Assembly: GCF_945859685.1 (NCBI RefSeq)
Contig: NC_079148.1
Span: forward strand, 140,055,133 to 140,119,132
Reading direction: 5' to 3'
From: Eupeodes corollae
Taxonomy: Eukaryota > Arthropoda > Insecta > Diptera > Syrphidae
Length of the DNA: 64,000 nt
Below, piece by piece: positions 10,665 to 21,490 of this stretch. A program made the position numbers and the translations under genes. The notes beneath the pieces are model-generated. The model made no database searches, was not told the DNA's origin, and was given only the letters and a program-made list of their open reading frames with translations. The stretch's first letter is position 1. The number at the start of each line of letters is the position of its first letter.

Positions 10665-11751
10665 TTAACTTTTTAATTATTATTGTAATGGGTCTGATTT
10701 GTCAAATTTAAAATTTTGTCATTTCTCCAAGTTTCAAGGTCCCTAGAGTCGAAATAAAAGATTTTTAGAAAGATGTCTTTGCCTTCGTGTCCTTAAATCC
10801 GTACGTTCGCGACGTTTTTTCGTTGTCCATAGCTAAAGAACCGGAAGAGATATCGACTTCAAATAAATGTTGTTATGCAGAAAATAAGGCAGAAAGATGC
10901 AGAAAGAGCTCTCAAGAAAATTACGTAGGTGGTTTTTTACAATAGCAGTTTAAAAAAAGGTGACAATTTTGGTTAACCCTAAATATCTCACGAACCAAAA
11001 ACGCTAAAAACTTGAATTAAATTGTATATAATAAAGTGTAAGGTGATACCAATCAAATATATTTTTTGAAAAAAAATTCAATTAACGCTTTTTTTATATA
11101 CCAACAAAAATGAAAAAAAAATTGTCACCTCGAGCATTTTACGAATAAAAATGATTTTATCTCCAAAACAATTTTGTGCAACGAAAACTAATGTTTTTGA
11201 CATCTGATAAAATTTTGAGAAAAATCGAATACACAGTTTTTCTACATAAAAATAATAACCTAACAAAAAAACAATAGGCACTAAAACTTGGCAAAAATTT
11301 AATTTCGACTCAAAAACCAGTTCAAAAATTGAGAATATTATTGAAAAGCTTTTTTGATTGCACAGAAAATATTGTTTTTGATGTTCTGTAGTCCGTTTTT
11401 TCATAAAAAAAATAAAATCTACAAAAAATAGTACGCAAATTAGGCAAACATTGATGTTCGGTTCTTAATATCTCTCAAATTGATTTCATTCATCCAATTT
11501 GTAAAAATTTAAGAAATGCTTCTTAAATTGGTAAACATTTGTTTTCGACTAAAAATCTATTTAACAAAACTAGATTTTCAAACTAAACTATTTCATTATA
11601 TGAAAAATATTGTTGGTTATTTTAAAATTTTAAGAATAATTCAAATAACAACTTTCGTAACCCAACACGAAAACCTACAAACTTTTAAGAAAGAAAAATC
11701 GACAGACGGGATGGGAAGTTATCAGTGTGGGTCGCATCCCAGCCTCTTTTT
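10665..11751 (+). mobile_element. Family-1 AT-rich repeat, copy C (about 2 internal units)
   Basis: It starts TTAACTT, then ATTGTAATGGGTC, and carries the conserved left block (CGTACGTTCGCGACGTTTTT, GAAGAGATATCGACTTCAAA, GGTTAACCCTAAATATCTCA). It ends GACGGGATGGGAAGTTATCA followed by GGGTCGCATCCCAGCC. Internal CGACT(C/A)AAA marks at about 11307 and 11547 show roughly two units of the repeat that is amplified in the other copies. It has no protein-coding frame and is inserted into a family-2 repeat. Confidence 0.65.
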
Positions 11752-12930
11752 CACTTTTACTTTTGAACCCGCAAAATGGATAACCCTGTTTTTAGTTATA
11801 AAAATTAATTCCAGATATCAAAAAGACTTTTCAAGAAACGAAGTAAGGTGTTTCTTTTTTTACTATAAAAATCTCAGAAAGTGTTTGAATTTCTTGCTTT
11901 TCTAAGGAAAAAAACGATATTGTCTTTAAGAAAATTTTTACTAGTTTTAAAATATTGATGGAATGTTTTGGTTCTAATAGAAATAAAAAAAAAAAGTTTT
12001 CAACTCTAATGTATTGATAAATATCATTGATTGAATAATTTACCAAACGTCAAAAACGTTATTTTTTATAAGACGAAATTAATGTACACTCAATATCCAT
12101 ATTGTTCTTAAAATATTAGAGTCGAAAATAAATTTTTGACTGATTTTAAATCTCCTTTTATTTGAAGAAAACTTTAAAATGGTTTTTTTCTAAAAATTTC
12201 AACATACAATTAGTTCAAACCAATAGAATTTTTTGGATATATTGAATTCGTAAAAATTTAGAGCTCGAGATTTTAAATTTTAATCAATTATGACAATAAG
12301 ATGTTAGAGAAGTTAAAAAAAGCGGGTCCCTTGATTCCGCCCGTCAGTTTTTCTGTGCTCATCTTTACAGTCCAAACCATTTAGTCGATCCCATATTAAT
12401 GTTTTGGTCTAAGATCGAAAATTCGAATTTTATCAAAAAGAAAACAAAAGATTTGGATTAAATTTTTTAATAAAAAAAATTCATTACTTGGCTTCTTTTA
12501 ATAAAAAAATAAATGTTTGTATTGCTCCAGAGTGGTACCCCAATAGAACCGTTATTTTGTTTTAATTTTGTCCCAAAACCTAATGAACTGATTTTAATAT
12601 TTTGTCCTCACATACTTAGTTATTGCTTTAATAATGTTTGACGATCAAAAATGTCATTTTTTTTTGGATTTTTAAATAAATATTTAACTTGTCTTTCAAA
12701 ATTAGATGTCTTGAAAACGGAGTGTAAATTTTTACGAAAATCAAATACAAAATAAATATTTAGTTTTTTTTTATAACTGCATACTAAAAATATTTTTTAA
12801 AAAATTGAATATTTTTAGTTTATAAAATACGCTTGGACGATTTTCGAAAAAAAAACAATCAAATAAAATTTAAATTTTTGAAAACAAATTTATTTTGAAA
12901 ATTTAATGTATAAATACTTTTTTGAAAAAA
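11752..12930. repeat. AT-rich duplicated block, right arm, with family-2 repeat
   Basis: 11752-12234 repeats the sequence at 8463-8504 plus 9783-10270. 12235-12930 is a family-2 repeat in minus orientation: GAGCTCGAGATTTTAAATTT, then GCGGGTCCCTTGATTCCGCC, then AGAACCGTTATTTTGTTTTA. The same segments occur in plus orientation at 26330-27229. This arm lacks the Helitron and the family-1 element present in the left arm, so it serves as an empty-site reference for the Helitron. Confidence 0.6.
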
Positions 12931-13178
12931 AGTCTTTTGATACCAAGTTCGAAAAACCAATTCGTGCATTTTATTGATTTTTGGATTGATCGAAATTTTA
13001 TGTTAAATCACAGATTTGTATTATTAAAGAAATAAACATTTTGCATAATAACAGGATATTACCATTTTTAGTTGAGCTCAATATTTTTTGAAGTCGCTTT
13101 AATACTTTTTTTTAAAACAACCTTCTAGACCATTTTCTTATTTGACACTTGGTTGGAGTGTTGGAAAATGTAAAAATT

Positions 13179-13488
13179 AAAAATAAAATTGAGTGACGCA
13201 ACAGTCCGTTGTGAACCAGGGCCTAGTGGCTTACAACTCTCAACCATTCCTGTGTGCGAGTACTGTTGTCAGGAATGGAATGGATCTACAATTTTAGGCC
13301 AAATCCGAACGGCTAATTAGAGAAAGCACTTTTTCATGACAAGATTTACTCTTGAAAGATTTGTCAATTCCTCGCAAGAGGCAGTACCCGCTCAAATTAT
13401 TTTTTTTTTAAATTAAGGTTTCACAGGCAGGGATTGAACCCAAAACACATGACGTCCATCGCACTAACCATCATGCCACGGGTACTTC
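13179..13488 (-). mobile_element. Full-length tRNA-derived SINE copy 2 with 13-bp TSD
   Basis: Read on the minus strand it begins GAAGTACCCGTGGCATGATG. The A-box-like TGGCATGATGG is at about 13471-13481 and the B-box-like GGGTTCAATCCC at about 13431-13442. The body includes GCCGTTCGGATTTGGCC and GGCCCTGGTTCACAACGG, and it ends ACTGTTGCGTCAC plus an A/T-rich tail. It is flanked by perfect 13-bp direct repeats AAATGTAAAAATT at 13166-13178 and 13489-13501, the mark of target-primed insertion. This copy defines both ends of the family, about 300 bp long. SINEs depend on a partner LINE for movement; the partner is not identified here. Confidence 0.85.
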
Positions 13489-14589
13489 AAATGTAAAAAT
13501 TGCCCGCTTAAAATGTAAAAATATAATAATTACTCCATACCGTTTTAACTTTAATATCTCTCACAATTTTTCCCTTGTAATTATTGGAAAACACAAAAAA
13601 AGAAGAACTTGAAATAATGTAAACATAGGACTTCATTTTCTTCTTTCAATCAATCAACCCTACAGAAAGGGTTGAATTATCAAAAACTTGAATTTAATAG
13701 TAAAGTTAACAAGTTCAAATTAATCATTGAATAAATACCCACGCACATTATACAAGTACATACATCTGACTATCTCTACACAATAAACTATAAGTTCTGA
13801 ATATCGAGTGCTTCCATACAAAAACATACCATAAAACATCAATTTTCTGAGAATTATAATAATTATGCGAACCTGAGACTTTTATATTTTTGATGTCTTA
13901 ATATTGATGAATTACACTAATGCATCAACAATTTTACAACCACCCTCAGTACCAAAGAATGTTAAGGTTTACACAGAAACCAACCCCATCTCCTTTTATA
14001 TTTTATGCACTGCATCCACAAAAATTACATAATAATTTATGGAACAAAGTTCATTTCAGCAAACAAAAAATATTTAAAAAAAAATTATAAAAAGTTGAAA
14101 AAGTAAAAATAAAAAAGTTGGAAGTTAATTGATGCCAGTAAGTTGAAAAGTATATTTTCATAAATATTTTATGTATATTCCCTTGTTTTTCTCTCTGCTC
14201 GGTACCGCAACCCTTGTTTTATAATAAAGAATATTGAATATATATATAAACATATAAATGTTTTAATGGAACAAAAAATTCCATACTTTTAGTGCAGAAG
14301 GGGGAAAGGTGGGATGCAGTGCACTCAAAAAACAGTGAGTGCATAATATAGTTAAAACAGGATCCGAAGGTAGGCTAAGGGACTCCCTCTTTGGTTTATT
14401 ATAGTTTTATTTTTTATTTATGTAAACTGTTGCTTCTTTGTTCTATGGATCGAGTAAAGGGAGGATATATGATGTAAATGTGTACAGAAATGAACATTTT
14501 ATGATTTAACAATATTAAAAGCATATTTTTCATCCTTGTTGTTTGCAAGAAAAACACAATAAAATACACAAACTTTACATCTATATTTA

Positions 14590-14765
14590 ATAAAGTATCT
14601 CTTCGATGTAGTGGCTGTATTATTTCACCATAAATCTAATGAATGAAAAGAATTATGTGATGGAAGACATTTTTATGTGATGTTTACATATTTACATAAT
14701 AACCTTTATAAAGTTGAAATAGTATGTATTTTTTTTGTTAAATTTGTATAGGTAGATATCTATCT
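14590..14765. repeat. Diverged direct repeat, left copy
   Basis: It shares with 16513-16672 the ordered words AAGTATCTCTTC, GTATTATTT, GAATTATGTGATGG, TTACATATTTA, AATAACCT, TGAAATAG/TGAAAAAA and AAATTTGTAT/GAATTTGTAT, then TAGATATC-CATCTA. The two copies are about 1.9 kb apart in the same orientation. No terminal motif is seen. Confidence 0.55.
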
Positions 14766-16512
14766 AGCTCCTTCTTAAATTGAATTGTAAAATAAAAATG
14801 TAAAATACAACAAAAAAAAAAGGATAAAGGACATATAACAGAATTATCCTTTCGTAAAATGTGATGAAAAGAAACCATTAAGCTTATTTAGAGAAACCAT
14901 ACACAAAATGAAAAATAGGATAAAAAAAGATATTTCCACACAGATTTGTGGAAAGGATTATTCTTGATTTTAAATTCCATTAAACTAAAAAAACAACAAC
15001 AAAATCAACAGACAGTTTATTAGGTTTTTCTTTTGTTATCCTTTGAATTTGAATTCTAAAAAGAAAAAAAAAGGAAAAACTTGGAATAAATTATTTTCAG
15101 GATATAGTTGGGAGTAGGTAGGTTATGCCTTTAAGGGTATTGACTTTGTAGTAAGACCTATTAGTTCTCTTAAAACTTTGATAAGGATTTAAAAGGACCT
15201 TATCAAAAGATCAATGTAATGTTACAACCATCAATCTCATTTTTATTATTCCAAACTACATTTTAAGTCACAACAAGTCCGAATGTATAAACTTTTATTA
15301 TTAAAGAAAAAAGCTATCATGTTATCAATTTCCAAGTTTGTTTGTATTTTTTTTTGTTGTCCATTTGAAGTCAGCACTTAAATGCAAATAGAAGGCCAAA
15401 TATTTCCACAAAAAAATCCTTGCTTGAGGCAAAATTTATTCAAAGAATTTTACGCATTTTCCCAAAAAAAAAAAAAAAACAAATAAAAATGAAAATGAAA
15501 ACGAAGAACGAAGAATTTTCTTATTTAAAAAAAATTGAATTAAAAGATACGTCGTCCTCGTCATCGTTTTCATCATAATATCAAGAACATACAAGTAGAT
15601 GATGCATAAGTCCTTTTTGTTGACTTAAATCTTTACAGAAAAAAAGGAACAATAATTTAAATCGTTTAGTTTTAATTCCATGACAATTTAGTAGCGATGA
15701 GTCCTTAGTAACTACGTACGAGAATTAAGGTCTATCATACAATTATATCATGACACAGGGTAATTTTTTAAGCACTGAAGAAATTCAAATAATAAAACAA
15801 GCATATATTTTGTTTGTTTTTTTTCATTAGACCCAAGTTGAATTTTTTTTACTTCCAATGATTCAAGTGTTGACAGTTTGTCAGACTTAACAAAGTCACT
15901 TTTAAGGACTATTCCAGAAAGCTCTATATACTGACCCTCCTTGCCGTAATGAGTGGACTTGCTTTTGCATACAGAGCTAAGCAGCATTGTTCGAATGGAT
16001 GACACTCTGATATTGGATAATGTTAAGCGTCAAAGGACACAAACAACTAAGAGGGACCAAACCTAAGACAGCAGAACTTAACGTGGAAGATGAGGCTACT
16101 GTCTGACCAATTGAGGTAAGCGTTTACAAGCTTCAACCCCTCTGGTATAATAAATACATCTAGACAGATCAAGATCTCTTACTAGAAGAGAACAGTGAAG
16201 AGGTTAGTTAAGTTGCACTGGGACAATGTATCAGAATTGGAACGACGACACGTCAAGAACGGACCGAAATGTTTCCCAAAAAAGATCACTGGAAAGACAT
16301 TGATGGAACCACTATCGTCTACAGCTGTTCTCCAGTTATTAAAGTGGTCACACACCAATTGCTACAATACTTGATAAAGAGCACGAAATATCGGCGCTAT
16401 GAGCTCTACTACCTAACCAAGCTTGGAATATTCCGCACCAATTTTCAAGGGGGTGAAGACAAAGAATAAGACAAAGGGATTGTTCTGACATCACTAGAGA
16501 CTTCTTTATTTG

Positions 16513-16672
16513 ATTAAGTATCTCTTCAAAGCAGTGGTTGTATTATTTTACCAAAGTTCTAATAAATAAAACGAATTATGTGATGGTTACATATTTAAAA
16601 AATAACCTATAAATAGTTGAAAAAATGTCTATTTTTTGCTGAATTTGTATTATTAGATATCCATCTATAATA
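16513..16672. repeat. Diverged direct repeat, right copy
   Basis: Partner of the copy at 14590-14765. The decayed LOA-like ORF1 begins directly after this copy. Confidence 0.55.
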
Positions 16673-16675
16673 GGG

Positions 16676-17449
16676 TACACATCCAGCTCGGCAATGGGCA
16701 CAATCATGGGGTTTTCCATCCCTTACTGGCCGGAAAACGGTATTGGTATCAGCAAAACGGGTACCCAGAACCTATTCCTTACTTTCAACCGGGAAACCAT
16801 CTAATTGACACACAGGACAGTGTCATGATAGTCGTGGAAAATAAGGCCAAGCATGGCGAGGATCGTTCAGTGGTTTTCTGGGAGAAAGGCCAAAACCTTA
16901 ACGGAGAGAACAAATCCGAACAGCGATTAATGACACTGAATACCAACACCGTAAAATGACATAAAGACACAACGAACTAAAGAGAGGCAGTATAACCCCT
17001 TAATAACCTGCAACCTTCCTCGAGCTCGAAAAAAGTGAGAAAAACAAGCTCGTCGCCTTGTAGCCCATCGCCCAGTATGACTAAATGATTTAAAACATCC
17101 CTAAGGCAGGAATGTCATCACGTTGTTATTATCGACCTAGGCAAGCCTACTCGAAATCTGACGGGTAAACAATAGCAACTTCTAGAGCTACGAATCCTGG
17201 AAGAAGCCAACTGAACAATATTCAAGAATAAGCCCCCGCTTCTCTTCGTTCATTTAAAACTATGACTAGCGAGAATGAAAATACTCTCTAGTGGCTCCAA
17301 GAGTTCATCCGTCGAACTGTGGCACCTAGGCCAAATGCGTATATCTGTCTTATCGACATAAAGAAGATAAAGAGTCTTAATTGGAAATAAGTATGATTTA
17401 TGCCATAGTAATTAAATTGAAGCTTGTAAAAATACTGTCGACTAACGGT
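16676..17449 (+). pseudogene. LOA-like retroposon ORF1 remnant (DUF4780-like)
   Basis: A stop-free stretch of about 95 codons (16682-16969) reads YWYQQNGYPEPIPYFQPGN, then DRSVVFWEKGQNLNGENK. After breaks, 17115-17170 reads HHVVIIDLGKPTRNLTGKQ and 17165-17385 gives QLLELRILEEAN and LQEFIRRTVAPRPNAYICLI. The last phrases fit the opening of the DUF4780-like ORF1 domain (an I-D-x-x-K/R-P start, then a long helix, then a hydrophobic strand), complementary to the piece found at 2890-3814. Frameshifts are present. The first 95 codons are not recognised individually and are assigned by position. Confidence 0.5.
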
Positions 17450-17562
17450 TCTTAGCTCTCAGAATAACATGAGAAAGCTGATGAAATTTCGAGGACAGGT
17501 ACAACCCTGACCCAACCCTGAACTTAAATAGATCATTTGTAACAAGATGCTTTTAAAAAACC

Positions 17563-17880
17563 TTGGAAAAATGGAAAAGCTTCGAAACCTGTGCTAGAGC
17601 CAGGAAATGGCCCGAATTCGACAAAAAAAAGTCTACGATTTTGGCTAGCATAATAACAGACCAGATGGGTTGTCATAAAAAGAAAATGCGTCAAATGACA
17701 TGTTGCTGCAATGCTGAGGAAGAGCATGAACATATAGCCCACTTCTTATGCCTTTGCCCAGCATTAGGCCAAACTCGGAACAAACTCTTATATTGCCTTG
17801 AAGAACTGGTAGACATTTCAAGAAACCACCTCTTAAGCTTTAATGACACCTCTATGTGGCTGGAACAAGACAACTTATAG
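17563..17880 (+). pseudogene. LOA-like ORF2 C-terminal zinc-knuckle fragment
   Basis: This 105-codon frame has the knuckle CCCNAEEEHEHIAHFLCLCP followed by ALGQTRNKLLY, the usual ending of ORF2 in RNase H-bearing non-LTR elements (CxxC...EExxH...CPAL). Upstream there is only about 110 bp between the ORF1 remnant and this fragment. The endonuclease, RT and RNase H are therefore deleted, a similar architecture to the 2866-5159 element. It ends with a stop at 17878. Confidence 0.65.
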
Positions 17881-19904
17881 ACATTAAAAGTTTTTTTTTT
17901 GTATTTTTAGGGAAGTTTAATACTTCGTATCTATAGATCTACATGGATCTAAGTGAGGCATTGACGTCATCAATCAACAGCCCATTTACCTCACCTAATC
18001 TAATCTTGTAGGAAGAAAATGTTGCCAATGTTAAGCCAATTAATTTTTGGCGCTCACTATTCACCGTAAAGACAGTTTCTTCCTCTTTTGAAAGAAATAT
18101 GGAATAATGTTGCCAAAAGCGTGTAAATAGAACCAACAAGTCAATGGTACTTTGTTAAAGCCTGCTGGAGGATTGACTTTGATTCATAAGCTTCACTTTT
18201 TATTGTTGACGAATTTATATAGGAACCAACATCATTACTATCCTCAACTGTCAAACCATATACAAAAATCGTTGAAATACTCCTCCTGTGAAAAAGACAC
18301 TCTTTCATAAAAAATTGGAATAAAACTAATAATGACGAAATGAAGGATTAAGTGGTTATTGTTTTGCGATTGGAATTTATTGAATTTCAAAGTTCAACAT
18401 ATTTTACATGGTTTTGACTTTTTACATAAATCTTTGCTGAAAGTTCCAAGGAATTGAAAATTATCACATTTCACAAAGAGTGTGAAAAGTTGCTCAACTT
18501 TTTTTAACAACTCTTGTTTTTCGAGGTTGAAAATGATTGTCATTTACACAAGTTAGAGTATTCAAAAATAAAACTATAATAATTATACTTATTTCACTGT
18601 AAATTAAAATGCGCACATTACAAAATTAAGGTACTTCATTGTTCTCATGAAGTCTGAACTTCATATTAATTCCCTCAAGGTTTTTGAGCCACTATAAACC
18701 CTACCAGAATCTCTTCTATTATTACATTTAAATAAGCCAAAAATCTCTTTCATTATAACAACTCTCGCTCTTCCTCTTTAAATTCAGTAATTAAAGCCCC
18801 AAAACAAATCAAGAAACCACTCAAACGAAATGAAAACTAAAACCCATTTGATCAATTTGCATTTGTATAAAATATTCGATATCATTGAAGCGTATATACT
18901 CGACTGTCGAATCGTATAGAAGCTATGCCAATTAACATCCTGGATTTCATCCACCACAATTTGTAAGGCAAACATTGTATATAAAAGTATATATGTAGGT
19001 TGCTTTTGTATAGGTATTATGTCTATCTATGTATATTTGTATAGATAGTAGATAGATACCGCTTGGCTACATTAACAGGTTGCAATTAACTTATCAAATT
19101 ACACAGGAGCAACAGATTGACGACAACGCAAAACTAAATTTCATGGAAATGAAAATGTTAAATTGTCAACATAAAATAGGATTGTTGAACACTGTCGTTG
19201 TTGTTGTTGTTGTTTTCCTTTTACAGGACTCGTCGTATAGTTGTGTATTGTGTCAAGTTACAAACATATATAATTTGGTACAACTTTTACATTCGAATGT
19301 GGGTTTAGGTATGTCCTGGATGTGAATTCTTGCGAATATGAGTACGTACTTTGTAGAAATAGTTAATAAGGAGTTTATCATTTTACATTAAAGTGGATTA
19401 CAAAAATATAAATTTTATGCTTTTTGGAAAATTTTGGAATTTTACAGATATTTTAAAATAAATATTTGTTTATGGATAATAAATGTAAATTATCATTTAT
19501 CTCCTTCATAATATGAGTCATAAATTTTTCATGTATTAAATTTTTAAACGTTTTTTTTTATTGCCAAGTTATAAGTGGTAAAGTGAATAATTTGCAATAA
19601 ATCATAAGCGACAAGTTTGACTGTCTTTTCTTTACTGCTTCCATTATTGATTTAAAATGCTCACTCAGATTATATAAGTTTTTATTTTATTCTGTTCAAT
19701 AACGTATGAAAATTTGTTATGCACGTTTTAATGCCAGAACAACGGTTCCAAACTGTGGAAACTTTCTTTGAAAAAAATGAATCTGTTTCCTAGATTCATA
19801 GAGCACCTTTTTGGCTTTATGGTGATTGGTAATGAAGGTGATTTCTGGTTATACGTTAATAAGCAAAATTGTCATAAGTAGATCGAAGAGAATCTTTAAG
19901 CCAT
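17881..19904. other. AT-rich intergenic stretch, no gene seen
   Basis: There is a (GTT)n microsatellite at about 19197-19214, and TATC/TAGA-type simple sequence at 19020-19060. The 81-codon frame at 19080-19325 is largely produced by the GTT repeat and is not a gene. Confidence 0.5.
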
Positions 19905-20646
19905 TCAAATGACCATAACTTTGACACACAGGACACATCCATCTAAGTCGTTGGACTTATATTCTCTTAACCAGGCCAGTATTGTACAGACCATACAATT
20001 CGTCGTTGTATCTTCTTCTACGGGACTAAAAATCAGCCTAATAATTTTTCTCTCGAAGCATCCTACGACGTTCTCATCTTTCTTTGACACTGTCCAGGCC
20101 TCAGTGCCATAAATTATAACCAGCATGATGAGTGTCTTATAGATGGTGGTTTTAGGTGCTCGAGATAGATCTTTAATACTCAATTTCCTTTTAAGTCCAA
20201 AGAAGCAGTGGTTTGCAAGAGTTATTCTTCGTTTGATTTAAGCACTGGTGTCGTTGTCTGAATTCATAGCGGTGAACAGGTAGACTCAGTCTACTTCAAA
20301 GTTATAGCTCTCTATTTTTTGTTCAAGACGTCTTCGTTCAATTTACTACTAAGCCCATCTTCTCCGCTTTCGGAGCAATTATCAAAAACGCAACACTGAC
20401 ATCAAGTATTGATATTCTAACTAATTCAAAATTTTCAGCTTACAAGAGTAATTGGCTGAAGTTTTGAAAGATTGTGTCTCTAGTGTTGGCGGATGAGTTT
20501 TTCAAAATTCTTTTCAAATTTTGAAAAACATTTTTTGCATCAAATGCATTGGTAGGATCTTTTCTGACCTTTATAGAGCAAAGTGTGGTCTCCATCCTTA
20601 TTCTGCATAAACTTATAGGTTTAACAGACACGCTAAAAATAGACAA
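19905..20646 (-). pseudogene. RTE-like reverse transcriptase remnant
   Basis: On the minus strand the right end (20440-20646) reads SLCRIRMETTLCSIKVRKDP, TNAFDAKNVFQN, then NTRDTIFQNFSQLL, a decayed version of the RT segment seen intact in order at 28003-28350. The left end (19905-20183) reads SRAPKTTIYKTLIMLVIIYG and TEAWTVSKKDENVVGCFERK, the post-RT thumb of the same element type. Between them the frame is repeatedly broken, with MGLVVN recognisable near 20365. It is an older and more diverged copy of the 27231-29710 element. Confidence 0.7.
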
Positions 20647-21490
20647 AACTAGACATTGATCTGTAAACCATTAAATCCGACTTGCTAGTACTTCGTAACT
20701 AAAATATTTTAAAATGGTCGGGAAGTCACCCCGATGGGACAACCCCCAACCTGAACGGCCATATCCTTAGTTTAACTCCAAGAACTGAAAGCCGGATAAA
20801 CCGCTTACAGGCCTGGGCTCCGAATATGTCGTTAAATCCCAATAAAATGTTCAATAAGTAGTTCAACTTAACTGGAATTGCTACCTTTGATTTCGTCTCT
20901 GGAATTAATCAGCTTCTGTCTAGATAAGGAGAGGCACCTTAGAGAAAACACCTCTCCCTCCCCCTCAATCGTTTGGGGTTAGAATGTAATCCCCAGTTAC
21001 TAGGTACCCGATGTTCACTGGCGGGAAGGTGAGAGTAGGAGTTGTGGACGCTATTGTCCTCTTGAATCCACATGTCTACAAATTTAGCATCGAAATTTTA
21101 AAAAATCTTAAAAGTAACCGTTTCCAACATTTTATTGAATTATTTATTCAATATATTTCGAAAACTTGATGCTATAGTTTTGTTTAAAAAAAAAAACGAA
21201 AGCGATTTTTTATTTTTCTGTTAAAAAATATCATCATAATTCGTTCAGCGTTTCCTGAAGATTTATGTAAGATAATGTGAAATTTAACACCTTATAAAGA
21301 TTTCTCTAAGACTTTCTGAAATACTACAAATATTTTAACTGAATATTGAAGACAGATATTAGATATTGGAAAACCAGTAGAGTATTTTAAAAAAAAATAA
21401 AATTACTTCATGACTTTAGAAAGCTTCAAAAAGCATTTTATTTTTTTTATTTTTAATTCTCATCAAAATCTGAGGTATTATAGAAACGCT
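20647..21490. other. Unassigned sequence
   Basis: 20710-21065 is GC-richer than its surroundings, with short frames such as VRVGVVDAIVLLNPHV at about 21017-21075, but I recognise no family. The rest is AT-rich and featureless. Confidence 0.4.

Larger units (their letters stand above)
13502..16675. other. AT-rich intergenic stretch with a diverged direct repeat
   Basis: No gene was recognised. An 85-codon minus-strand frame at 15748-16005 has no recognisable motif. There is a poly-A run at about 15462-15479. Two related segments at 14590-14765 and 16513-16672 are listed separately. 16000-16470 has somewhat higher GC and a 66-codon frame, and may be decayed retroposon sequence belonging with 16676-17880, but I cannot name it. 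Confidence 0.45.

Noticed and set aside
11078..11905. Open frames of 108 and 129 codons
   Set aside because: They lie inside family-1 copy C and the AT-rich duplicated block and are lysine/phenylalanine-rich by composition.
19080..19325. 81-codon frame with a valine run
   Set aside because: The run comes from a GTT microsatellite; nothing else supports coding.
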